Source of the DNA: Acidobacteriaceae bacterium
GTDB lineage: Bacteria; Acidobacteriota; Terriglobia; Terriglobales; Acidobacteriaceae
DNA length: 54,306 nucleotides
Assembly: GCA_003134815.1 (NCBI GenBank)
Contig: PLCO01000062.1
Location: 1-54,306 of the forward strand
Direction: 5' to 3'
Within the stretch, counting starts at the first letter, position 1. Each line of letters starts with the position of its first letter. The position numbers and the translations under genes are program-made. The notes beneath the pieces were generated by a model. That model saw only the letters and a program-made list of their open reading frames with translations. It was not told the DNA's origin and did no database searches. Shown here one piece after another: positions 35,089-43,596 of the stretch.

Positions 35089-36014
35089 TGTGCGCTTCTC
35101 CTGTGGAACAGAAATTGGTACATCAGGCCCGACGTGAAGGTCGTGGATTGGCCTACATTCCGCCCGTCGAAAGTGTTCGAATACGTAAACCAGTACTGCA
35201 GGCCGTGCACCCAGGGAAGCGGTACCGGCACTACCGCCGAAGCTCCGGCCTTGGAGAAGTTCATGCGGTTTGATACGAAGGGCTGATCCTGCGGGCGAAT
35301 ATCCCCACCGCCGCGCGTTTGCTGTTCTTCATAGTTGCCCACCACCATTACGCCGTGCGCGCGGTACCCTGCGCTCACAACGTATTCAAATTGGTTCGGC
35401 ATGGCCACCTGGTTGCTCAGATAAATCTGGCCGTCGGTGTAGTAGTAGTTTCGGTCGAGCGTCACATTTCCGCGGAAGACGTAAGCGGCTGAGCCATTCA
35501 CGTACACGCCGCCCAGCCCTTGGAAGTTCAGCGTTGCGCGGGGCGCAATCGTTTTCGAGTGCAGTCCGATCGACATCGGCTGAAAGTCTGGATCGTAGTT
35601 TCCCATCGGAATGCTGCCGGAAACAACGGGGAAGAAGCGGACGGTGCCGAATTCTTTGAACCGCCAACGAATCATTTCGTACTTCACCGCCAGCGTCAGG
35701 TCTTGAAAGCCTTCCTGGCCGTGTAGAACCCCCTGGCTCGCCTGGGTCCACACATACGGCACGGTTCCGATCACATCAAGCCGGCTGAACACGCCATAGT
35801 TGGCGGTAAAGTCCATCGTCTGCGTCGTAACTGTGCCCAGGTTGCCATTCGTGCGGTTAGTTGTGCCCTCCCAATAGTGATCCCACGCATCGTGGGTGTA
35901 GAGTGTGCCGCTGCAAATTTCGTTCTTGTGAAGCATGATGCCGTCTTCAATCGTCTGTGCGCGGAGGCATGGCAGCATCGCCGCCAAAATCAGGATTCTT
36001 GCCAGGCGCCACAT
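35085..36014 (-). CDS. Outer-membrane beta-barrel protein, phenol MetA-type transporter-like
   Basis: This protein of 309 residues has a signal peptide (ILILAAMLPCLRAQ). It then alternates amphipathic strands rich in Y, F, T and G (YGVFSRLDVIGTVPYVWTQ, GGVYVNGSAAYVF, QFEYVVSAGYRAHGVMVVG), ending in a final strand with an aromatic residue (SGLMYQFLF). The pattern fits the MetA/SphA-type family of outer-membrane proteins. ATG 36014 was used because the signal peptide starts there; the frame stays open to 36545 but that part has no export signal. It overlaps the haloperoxidase gene by 4 bp as the first gene of a two-gene operon. Confidence 0.8.
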   Translation of the reverse strand: MWRLARILILAAMLPCLRAQTIEDGIMLHKNEICSGTLYTHDAWDHYWEGTTNRTNGNLGTVTTQTMDFTANYGVFSRLDVIGTVPYVWTQASQGVLHGQEGFQDLTLAVKYEMIRWRFKEFGTVRFFPVVSGSIPMGNYDPDFQPMSIGLHSKTIAPRATLNFQGLGGVYVNGSAAYVFRGNVTLDRNYYYTDGQIYLSNQVAMPNQFEYVVSAGYRAHGVMVVGNYEEQQTRGGGDIRPQDQPFVSNRMNFSKAGASAVVPVPLPWVHGLQYWFTYSNTFDGRNVGQSTTFTSGLMYQFLFHRRSAQ

Positions 36015-37109
36015 CGTTGCAGGTCTGAGAACATTCGCCGCAAATCCTGCAAGGCGATTCCCTTGCGCGCTTCGGGCGGGTTGTCGCATTCGCGGTGAGC
36101 CGTTGGGCATAAGTAGGCTGCACCTCCGTGAAGGGTCGCTTCGTGGCATCGTTTTTCTCCGTACAGTAGGTGGGGCTTGAACGGAACATGCACGCGATGC
36201 CCTGAACGGGCATTGCGGGCAGGGAAGTATTACGTTCCGTGAGGAATTGATTGACCCCGATTGTGTGGGATCATACGGGCGCGAATTGGAGATTGTCTTC
36301 GCCCGGAAGGATGACCGCCTTCTCCATCGCTGGATGGAAGAGGTTGCTCCTGGGTTCGGCGCACGGCCCAATCTGTCCGGTATGTGCCCGGTCCGTACCC
36401 AGTCCCCGTTTTTTAAAGTCAAGCCCCGCCCCGCGCATTTTCTTCGCAAGCCGCTGAAACCACTCGCTAAAAACATCCGCCAAGTTTGCCGATTATTTCC
36501 CCCTTCCGGCGCACAATGGTTCCATGCTCGAAAATCAAACAACAATCGCGCCCTGTTTCCGCCTGTTCCGCTGCACGCGCCTTTTTCGAATCACTAACCA
36601 CTACCCACTAACCACTGTTTCTCCCGCGCATACTCATTCCATGATCCGCCTCTGCTCAAAAGCCGCGCACGACAGAGCCGATCTCTCGCTCCCTGCCTTT
36701 CTAAACACTCGCCACTGCTTCTCCGGTGTGGGCGCCGGCGGCGGGAAGATGCGGGACAGTGATTTTATACACTTTGAAACTCGAAAAATGACCATAACTC
36801 CTTTAACATCAACAAATATGCCTCAAAATCCGCTTCGATTTTTTGCGATTTTTGTTGATTTTTGTGCGCAAAACGACCCTTTTCCACCCCGAAAGTGACC
36901 GAAAACGACCCCGCGGCCTACTGGCTACTGGCTATTGGCTACTGGCTGGTATGCGAGGTATGGACGAGGTATGGGCCGAGGTATGGAGCACCCCGTAACT
37001 CCTTTGCTATCAAATATGGAGGTATGGCATACCGGGGGGAGGGGGGGGTATCTACTAAATGGTAAACAGGCGCAGCTAAACTGGCCCTGCCGCCTGCTAC
37101 GATTCCGCC
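36015..37109. other. Long intergenic region with short repeats
   Basis: I see no gene that can be supported. At 36911-36975 a chain of (T)ACTGGCT units (about four) runs into three GAGGTATGG units. At about 36595-36620 there is a CACTAACCACT run similar to the array at 32061. An A/T-rich patch lies at 36780-36880. The composition resembles decayed, repeat-expanded spacer; the promoter for the gene at 37110 must lie near the end. Confidence 0.5.
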
Positions 37110-38699
37110 ATGGCCGAAACGCCAACGAGCGGCACTCTCCGCTCCCTCGCGCTCAGAACTTATCGCAATGACACTCGGCTGCAATGGGCCCTGCTCGCCT
37201 TCATGCTTGTCTTCTACGGCGCGCTGATGCGGGGCGCCTGGGGGCAATCCGAGCAAACCGTTGCCTGGAATTACACCTTCAACAGCATGTTGGCCCATCT
37301 GATGCACGGCCAGTTCGATGTCGATCCGCAGATCGTCGGCTGGGAAGAAGGCTTCCTGCGCAACGGCCGCACCTACTCGTATTTTGGCATCTGGTCCGCT
37401 CTGCTGCGGCTTCCGCTTTGGATCATTGGCCGCATGGACGTCGATCTCGTCCTTCCTTCCTGCATCGTGGCCGCTTGCATCGCCGGCATGGCCAAAGTCC
37501 GCGCCATCCTGCTCGTCCGCCGCCATGCCGCGCAGAATCCCATCGCCCGCAGCGCCGTCTTCCTCATGTTGCTCTACGTCCTTTTCGGCGGCAGCGGGAT
37601 CGGCAACCTGAACGCGTCCATGTATTTGGAAGTCATTTTGTGGGCCTACGCATTCGCGTCCATCTTCGTTTACCTCGCGGTCAAGGGAATCGTGAACCGC
37701 AGCTTCACTCTGCGCTCGCTCTGCGCAATGGCCCTCTGCGCAGGCCTCGCGCTCAACACGCGCGTGTCGACAGGTATTGGACTGATTCTGGCCTTTGCGC
37801 TTCTGCTTATCGCGCTCACCGCGTATCCCTTCGCCGCCCGTACTCCGAACCCGCGCGACTCACGCCCGACTGCCCGCTTCTCGCCGGTCCGCAGCTTCTT
37901 CCGCGCACTCGCCGCGCGCCGCACGCTTGTTCCCGCAGGCATTCTCTCCGCGCTCATGGCCGTCTCCGGCACGGTGAATTACTTCCGCTGGGGCAGCCCC
38001 TTCACCTTCGCCAACTGGGACCTGTATCTGAACTGGGCGCCCTCGCCGGGTTCGCTTGCGTGGTGGCTGTCGCCCATCCTGGCGAAGATGCACGCCTACG
38101 GCGCATTCAACCTCGTTCGCATTCCGTTCAACCTCGTTTATTACTTCTGCCCCTTCTGGGCGCTGCGCGACATCGATGACGGCGCTCTCTTCAATAGCTA
38201 CTGGGGACGAACAATGAATGGCATCGAGCTGCCCCCGAGCAGCTTCTTCCTCACCGACCTGTTCGTCTTCTGCTTTATTGCGCTCCTGGCCGTTGCGCTG
38301 TGGCGGCACCGCAAGCGGGCATTCTCGCCAGCCGCTCGAAGTGCCGCCGCCGTCGCCATCGGCCTGCTTGCGCCGTGCATTCTCATGCTTACGGCCATGT
38401 GGGTGGCATATCGCTATCGCATGGAGTTCTATCCTGAATTCCAGTTTCTCGCCTTCCTCGGCTTGTATCTCACCGTGACCGACGACAAAATGCTCGCCCT
38501 CTTTGCCCGCTTTCGCAAAGGGATCATCGCGGCACTCGTCCTTAGCGTTGCATCGAGTTTCTTCTTCCTCTTCCTCGTCGACGTGGGCCTGCCGATGCCG
38601 CCTGCCTATGGAGGACGGCCGCTGGTGGCCTACTACCGCATGGTCGCTGCGCAGCACATCCAACAAATCATCGCCCGCCATTTCGCATCCCATCCCTAG
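37110..38699 (+). CDS. Polytopic membrane protein, possible GT-C-type glycosyltransferase
   Basis: This 529-residue protein has about ten hydrophobic segments. The first (residues 28-46) is followed by a large extracytoplasmic loop with conserved-looking FDVDPQIVGWEEGFLRNGRTYSYF. Segment order and loop sizes resemble GT-C glycosyltransferases or mannosyltransferase-like membrane proteins, but no catalytic aspartate pair can be assigned. Start at ATG 37110. It is followed after 131 bp by another polytopic protein of similar size, so the two may act together. Confidence 0.8.
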   Translation: MAETPTSGTLRSLALRTYRNDTRLQWALLAFMLVFYGALMRGAWGQSEQTVAWNYTFNSMLAHLMHGQFDVDPQIVGWEEGFLRNGRTYSYFGIWSALLRLPLWIIGRMDVDLVLPSCIVAACIAGMAKVRAILLVRRHAAQNPIARSAVFLMLLYVLFGGSGIGNLNASMYLEVILWAYAFASIFVYLAVKGIVNRSFTLRSLCAMALCAGLALNTRVSTGIGLILAFALLLIALTAYPFAARTPNPRDSRPTARFSPVRSFFRALAARRTLVPAGILSALMAVSGTVNYFRWGSPFTFANWDLYLNWAPSPGSLAWWLSPILAKMHAYGAFNLVRIPFNLVYYFCPFWALRDIDDGALFNSYWGRTMNGIELPPSSFFLTDLFVFCFIALLAVALWRHRKRAFSPAARSAAAVAIGLLAPCILMLTAMWVAYRYRMEFYPEFQFLAFLGLYLTVTDDKMLALFARFRKGIIAALVLSVASSFFFLFLVDVGLPMPPAYGGRPLVAYYRMVAAQHIQQIIARHFASHP

Positions 38700-38830
38700 A
38701 GCATTGCCTCGCGGCCGTTCACTGGATTCAAAGTTTCACTGGCGCGAAATACAGCGCGGACTGAAGTGATCAAATCTATACTGGACGCGACCCAAAAAGC
38801 CAAAGTGAAAATCTCGGGTGAGGAGTGTGA

Positions 38831-40357
38831 ATGAGGACTTTCCATTACAGGGTTTTGTTTGCGAGCTGTGCTTCTGGTTGGCTCATTCTTTCCCTTCTGA
38901 TTGCTCCGTCCTTCAGTGGCGCAGACGCTTTTATATTTCGCGATCCGGGCTGGAACCTGGCAGCATGGGGCTCCTTTGAATCTGCCGCGGGGCCTTATTC
39001 GCACGACTTGATTCCCAGGTTTTATGCATACTACACACCAGTTGTGCCACTGCTGTTTGCGGGATATGCTTCTGTGCTTCCCCGCAACGTCTATGCGGGG
39101 ACGATTTTCAATCTACTGTTGGGCTTATCGGTCGCCGCAGTTGCACTCCGGTGGGTTCTTCGACAACTTGCGGGCAAGCTGCGCAGTACCGTGGCCTGGA
39201 CGGTAGCTGTCTTGGCTCCTGCCTTCATCATCTATGATCGCCCTGAGGTTGTAGCACTTATACTCTTCAGCGCAGCCCTTGCTCTTGCGGCCAAACCTGG
39301 TCCACGCCCTGTCGTTGCAGGGATGCTCATCGCGCTTACGTTTCTCGCGGACCCCTTTGCCGCAATCGTTGTTGCACTTTGGACATCTGTACTTTACTTT
39401 TCGCATGAATGGGATCGTTCTCAGCGCTGGTTGCGCATTTTCACGCAATTCGCCACGATGACCATTACAGTAGTGATCCTTCTTAGCCCCGTGGCCTTGC
39501 TCTACTATTCAATCGATCACACCTCCCTCGCGCGCTTTGCAGCGAACGCGCTGGGTCCCGACAGCGGAGTGGGGGTGACGCTGTCGATCAAATCCGTCAG
39601 GGACTTCGTGGATGTAATGCGCGCAACCATATTTGGCATTCCCGTTACGGTACCCGCTATCTACTTGCTTTCATTTCTTTCCTGCTGTTCGCTTGCGGTC
39701 TGGTCTTTTTTTAATCGGAAAGTCTTAGGTCACGTGGAGTGGCTGGCAATCGCGGCTGGCCTGACTTGTATGTTTCTCGCCGTCATTCTTGTTCCGTATC
39801 AAGTTGCCTATGTCGAATTTGTCGCGTTCTCCATTCCCATGGGCCTGTTGATCTTGAGCCGGCCCGGAGCGCTGTTGGCTAAGCCGGCGCTCGTCATGCT
39901 GCTTCTCGCGATGTTGATGGAACTCCCAAGCTTAGGCATTGGCTTAATCGCGCGGATTGAGCAAAAGCCTTCTTTTTTGGCCGCGCGTGAGCAACCGGCC
40001 TTTTTGCGGGCAAGAATAGCGTCACCAGATCCGGTGGTTGTGCTTATTGGGGATTTCTATGATCTCTTCAAACCGGAGTTTCATCGCATGGTCCAACTGG
40101 ATTATTTAGAAAACGATGTGAATCACTTTGCTGATGTGGCCGCAGTTGTCAATTGCTATCACCCTTATCATGGAGAATCTGGAACGGTCGCTCCTTTCCC
40201 GAGCGCATTGAAGGCGTCGGAGTTTCACTTGATCCAGTCCGCGCCTCAGCATCTATGGGTCACCCTTTTCGGACATAAGGTCATGCGCGGTCAATGGGGA
40301 TACGGATGCGATCTCTACGTGAGGAATAGTGCGCCACCCAGTATAAGTTCACCGTAG
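38831..40357 (+). CDS. Polytopic membrane protein of unknown function
   Basis: This 508-residue protein has about ten to eleven hydrophobic segments and a C-terminal soluble domain of about 110 residues (VVLIGDFYDLFKPEFHRM, GQWGYGCDLYV). An early extracytoplasmic loop with FRDPGWNLAAWGSFESA resembles the first loop of lipid-linked sugar transferases. The codon choice is visibly more A/T-tolerant than in the gene before it, which may mean separate acquisition. ATG 38831 follows GAGGAGTGTG. Directly downstream lies the structured RNA region. Confidence 0.8.
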   Translation: MRTFHYRVLFASCASGWLILSLLIAPSFSGADAFIFRDPGWNLAAWGSFESAAGPYSHDLIPRFYAYYTPVVPLLFAGYASVLPRNVYAGTIFNLLLGLSVAAVALRWVLRQLAGKLRSTVAWTVAVLAPAFIIYDRPEVVALILFSAALALAAKPGPRPVVAGMLIALTFLADPFAAIVVALWTSVLYFSHEWDRSQRWLRIFTQFATMTITVVILLSPVALLYYSIDHTSLARFAANALGPDSGVGVTLSIKSVRDFVDVMRATIFGIPVTVPAIYLLSFLSCCSLAVWSFFNRKVLGHVEWLAIAAGLTCMFLAVILVPYQVAYVEFVAFSIPMGLLILSRPGALLAKPALVMLLLAMLMELPSLGIGLIARIEQKPSFLAAREQPAFLRARIASPDPVVVLIGDFYDLFKPEFHRMVQLDYLENDVNHFADVAAVVNCYHPYHGESGTVAPFPSALKASEFHLIQSAPQHLWVTLFGHKVMRGQWGYGCDLYVRNSAPPSISSP

Positions 40358-40610
40358 CGCGTTAAGAGGCACCGTCGCAGTCTGGAATTACGAGATCACT
40401 GTTCTGCCGGCCGGACCACGAGAGCGTTTCAGTCGATCCTCGACAGCCCCGCATGGCCTCTTTCTTATTCGCAATCCGGTGCAAATCCGGTGGGAAACTC
40501 GCTCCGAATCTTCGAAAGACGTCGTTCTGCACCAACCCAAGTGAAATCCACAAATTTACTTCACTTTTGCACTTGCATCCACAGATTCAGCGGACGTACT
40601 GTCACAACAA

Positions 40611-41474
40611 CTGATGAGCCTGTAGGGCATCGGAAGTTGGTCGCCGGAACGGTTGGTGGAACGAAAAGCCGATGAGAATCGGAAAATCGCCGTCAGCCCA
40701 GCCAGAGGGTGAAACCTGGGGCGAAAGCCCAAGAGGGATCGCTGGTTGCGCCAGAGAATACAAAAGCCGACGCAAGTCGGAAGTTGTCAAACTGGCAGAT
40801 CCGGAAGATGCGCGAACCGGCGGAAATTGAATACTCATCGGCGGCTTAGCTGCCGATGCAAGGTTCGGTTGAAGCTAGGGGCGTTTCAAAGGCCCAGCCG
40901 GAGGTAGAGTCGCTAGGCGCAAGCCAGGCGGATTGAAACCGGTGAAGCCGGAGGTGGAACAACCGATGCGAGTCGGAAGTTCGCCGCCGGTGTGGCAAAG
41001 GGGGCAACAGCCAACGCGAGTTGGAGGTTGCAGCAGCGGACGGCGCAAGCTGAACGCTGCAACAACAGACGGTGAAAGCCAGACGTTGTTCTAGCCAGCC
41101 GAGCTGAAGGAGCAGAATCCGGTGTGAGTCGGCGCTGATCGCCGGCCTAGCCGGTGGAGGGGTCGTTCGGTGCAAGCCGGATGGATCGCCATCGGTCGAT
41201 CGGAAGCGCGATACACCCGATGCGAGTCGGAGGTTCGCCACTGGTCGAGCTGAGCGAAGCCACACCGATCCGAGCCGGGGAAGTCGGCCTGCGGTCGAGC
41301 CGGAGTTGGGAGCAGGAGGCGCAAGCCGAGGCTTCTAAAGTCGGCGCAGCCAGAGGAGGGAGCGGCAGCGAAAGCTGCAGGGTTCGCCGCTGGGGGAGCC
41401 GGAGGATGCGACAGCCGGTTGTACTACGCGGTCATCAAGATTGAAACGCCAGAGGCTTCGGTCTCTGGCGTTTT
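40611..41474 (+). ncRNA. Large structured non-coding RNA candidate with a GNRA-hairpin array
   Basis: About 0.86 kb without a plausible protein gene contains 13 perfect hairpins closed by GNRA tetraloops. They lie at 40669 (GAGA), 40719 (GAAA), 40767 (GCAA), 40916 (GCAA), 40963 (GCGA), 41011 (GCGA), 41041 (GCAA), 41071 (GAAA), 41119 (GTGA), 41167 (GCAA), 41217 (GCGA), 41318 (GCAA) and 41365 (GAAA). Stems differ by compensating changes (CCGAT/GTCGG, CCAAC/GTTGG, GCAGC/GCTGC) while loops stay GNRA, which marks RNA on the plus strand. Longer helices enclose some hairpins, for example GTTGCAGC (41027) with GCTGCAAC (41056). Many hairpins are followed by GGA(A/G)GTTCGCC. The first hairpin begins near 40611; the 3' end is the terminator at 41444-41474. 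The 5' end is not mapped and I recognise no known class. Confidence 0.75.
41444..41474 (+). terminator. Intrinsic terminator of the structured RNA
   Basis: A 13-bp stem (AAACGCCAGAGGC with GTCTCTGGCGTTT, one G-T pair) is capped by a TTCG tetraloop and followed by T, CAATTT. It is the strongest intrinsic terminator in the window and lies 66 bp after the last GNRA hairpin, defining the RNA 3' end. Confidence 0.88.
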
Positions 41475-41580
41475 CAATTTGCGCTCCATTTTTGCCCGTC
41501 ACCCCCTCACCTCTCCTCGCCTGGCTGCAGCCACCAACGATAGGCGCGCCCCCATTTACACTGGATGCGGAGAATCCCAC

Positions 41581-42084
41581 ATGTCATCCGGTCTCATACG
41601 CGCCACAGCGGCCTTTATCGCCGTTTTAGCGTCTCCTTGTTTGGTCCTGCAGTCAGCGTGGGCCGCCGGCCAATGGCCAGCGCCGCCCGCCGCCAGCGCA
41701 TTCACCATTCCCACGGCGCAGCTCATCCAGCCCGATGAGCTCAACCACCTGCTGCATTCGCAAGGCGATGAAAAGCTGCTCATCCTGCAGGTGGGCTCGC
41801 GCATGATGTTTGACCAGGCCCACATTTCCGGCGCGGAATACGCCGGGCCCGGTTCGCAGGCGGAAGGCCTCGACCAGTTGCGCAGCCGCGCCACCTCGCT
41901 ACCGCGCACGACCTTCATCATCCTTTACTGCGGCTGCTGCCCGTGGAATCGCTGCCCCAACGTTGGCCCCGCTTACAGCCTGCTTCAGCAGATGGGATTT
42001 ACTCGCGTGAAGGTACTTTACCTCGCCAACAACTTTGGCGAGGATTGGGTCAACAAGGGGTTTGCAATTGAAGCCGGCCATTAG
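41581..42084 (+). CDS. Exported rhodanese-domain protein
   Basis: This 167-residue protein has a signal peptide (about 1-29) and one rhodanese domain (about 45-165). The active-site loop reads ILYCGCCPWNRCPN, with the catalytic cysteine of the usual YC position and extra cysteines. Preceding landmarks are LLILQVGSRMMFDQAHISGAEY. It may carry or transfer sulfane sulfur in the periplasm, or sense redox. ATG 41581 follows GGAGA and opens the signal peptide. Its 3' end overlaps the TlpA-like gene, so both probably work together in periplasmic thiol chemistry. Confidence 0.88.
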   Translation: MSSGLIRATAAFIAVLASPCLVLQSAWAAGQWPAPPAASAFTIPTAQLIQPDELNHLLHSQGDEKLLILQVGSRMMFDQAHISGAEYAGPGSQAEGLDQLRSRATSLPRTTFIILYCGCCPWNRCPNVGPAYSLLQQMGFTRVKVLYLANNFGEDWVNKGFAIEAGH

Positions 42085-42622
42085 TTTGGCTCTCTGGCCA
42101 CGTTTTGTTCATCGCGCCCTACGCCGCGCGTTTTTCGCCGGCATCGTCACTGCTTCGCTGGCCACTTCAGCCGCCCCCTCCGGCTTGCCGACGAACCATC
42201 CGCTCAATAAACAGGCGCCCGACTTCGCGCTCACTGGCCTCAACGGCCAAATGCTTCGCCTCTCCGGCTTCCGCGGCAAAGTTGTCCTGCTCAACTTTTG
42301 GGCCACTTGGTGCGCGCCGTGCCAGGCGGAGATGCCCGTCTTCGCCGCTTGGCAGCACCGGGACGCCCCGCGCGGATTCCAGGTCATCGGCATCTCAATG
42401 GACGACGACGCCGCATCCGCGCGCCGCCTCGTCGAGCGGTTGAAGCTGAACTATCCCTCGGCCTTGGGCGATGCGCAGCTCGCCGCGCGCTACGGAGGCG
42501 TGCTTGGGCTGCCGCTCACTTTCCTCATCGACAGGAATGGCTTGGTGCGCGCGCGTTATCAAGGGGAGACCGATGTGAAGACGATCGAGAGCCGGGTGAA
42601 CGCGCTTCTCGCGGAGCCGTAA
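42068..42622 (+). CDS. TlpA/ResA-like thioredoxin-fold protein
   Basis: This exported or membrane-anchored thioredoxin of about 184 residues has the redox motif WCAPC within NFWATWCAPCQAEMP, the cis-proline loop GLPLTFLID and the AhpC/TSA-like N-terminal APDFALTGLNG. Such proteins reduce disulfides, for example during cytochrome c maturation. No ATG is available upstream of the conserved part; TTG 42068 follows AAGGGG at normal spacing and gives a plausible membrane anchor. The frame is open from 42035. It overlaps the rhodanese gene by 17 bp in another frame. Confidence 0.85.
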   Translation: MKPAISLALWPRFVHRALRRAFFAGIVTASLATSAAPSGLPTNHPLNKQAPDFALTGLNGQMLRLSGFRGKVVLLNFWATWCAPCQAEMPVFAAWQHRDAPRGFQVIGISMDDDAASARRLVERLKLNYPSALGDAQLAARYGGVLGLPLTFLIDRNGLVRARYQGETDVKTIESRVNALLAEP

Positions 42623-42711
42623 AGGCTAAACAACCCTTGCAAGCATCACTCCGTGCGCTCAAACAATCACCTCATGTGGAAAAGCGAACGGTTGAAGCGC
42701 GCTTCCTCGGC

Positions 42712-43398
42712 TTATCCGCGCACCAGCGGCAGCCCCGCGCGCTCCGCAATGATCCGCGCCACTCTCTTGGGCCGGTAGAAAGCGTATGAGGTGAAGGTCA
42801 CCGTGCTGGTATCCGAGCCCAGGATCGTGAACTTTTGCGCATTCCGGATCCGTTTGTAGTGCACGGCTTCGATCCCATTCCACGGCATGAACACCTCTTT
42901 TGCGTTCTCGGTGTTGCCGAGCTTGAAGTGCGCGCCAAAGCTGTCGAGCAGAACCGAGCAATATGCCATCAGGTTTCCCTGCCGCCACAAGAAGACCTGC
43001 GACATCGCCATCAGCCATGCTCCCAGAACCCACAATGCCGCAGCCGCAAACCGGTCCAGAGTTATCGCGCTCAACGGGAAAACGGTCGTGAGGGCGACAA
43101 ACACCATGCTAAGAGAGATGAAAAGCGCGGCGATGCTGCCCAAATAAGTGAGAAAAATAAGCCCCCGGTTGTTGCGCAGCAGCGTCGGGCGCTCCCCAAC
43201 CAGATGGAGCTGTTGGCTTACCCCTGGACCCGCTGCGAGAATTTGTTGTTGTGCTTCGTACACAAACCCCTCCTCCACGAGGTCATCGTTCAGTCTGCCG
43301 GGGAGGCAGGCGTACGAATAGACCTTCGTGCTACTCATCGTGCTTGCGTGGCAATTGCCGCGCACAACATGCATTTGCCGCGGAGCCTGATTATCCAT
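42712..43398 (-). CDS. Membrane protein of unknown function
   Basis: This 228-residue protein has two or three hydrophobic segments in the middle (LIFLTYLGSIAALFISLSMV, FAAAALWVLGAWLMAMSQVF). A soluble C-terminal domain follows, whose pattern (VFMPWNGIEAVHYKRIRNAQKFTIL) recalls bacterial PH-like domains. The N-terminal part contains two cysteines in CLPGRLNDD. ATG 43398 is used; ATG 43338 is an alternative. It is convergent with the TlpA gene and divergent from uxuA. Confidence 0.7.
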   Translation of the reverse strand: MDNQAPRQMHVVRGNCHASTMSSTKVYSYACLPGRLNDDLVEEGFVYEAQQQILAAGPGVSQQLHLVGERPTLLRNNRGLIFLTYLGSIAALFISLSMVFVALTTVFPLSAITLDRFAAAALWVLGAWLMAMSQVFLWRQGNLMAYCSVLLDSFGAHFKLGNTENAKEVFMPWNGIEAVHYKRIRNAQKFTILGSDTSTVTFTSYAFYRPKRVARIIAERAGLPLVRG

Positions 43399-43596
43399 CC
43401 GGACCGCAAACAGGGAAGTCTCGGGTAGACATACCGGCGAGGGGAAGACGACGGCAGGTATCAGAGATTACAGGAAAAATTAGCCTTCTGACAAGCGCCT
43501 CAAAGTAACAATTTCGCTGGTTTTTCGGTTGGTTACTCTCTTCGTTTCGCCGCTCTTTCGCTTTAGTCGCGCCACCTCCGCTACACTTGGCTCAGG

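Noticed and set aside
40611..40660. CTGATGAG at 40611 resembling the hammerhead ribozyme core
   Set aside because: The second conserved core box (GAAA after stem II) and the cleavage-site helix are missing; the bases are better explained by a CTGATG/CATCGG hairpin.
40846..41265. Reading frames through the structured RNA region
   Set aside because: They are R/S/P-rich repeats of no family, lie antisense or without ribosome binding sites, and hairpin conservation explains the sequence better.
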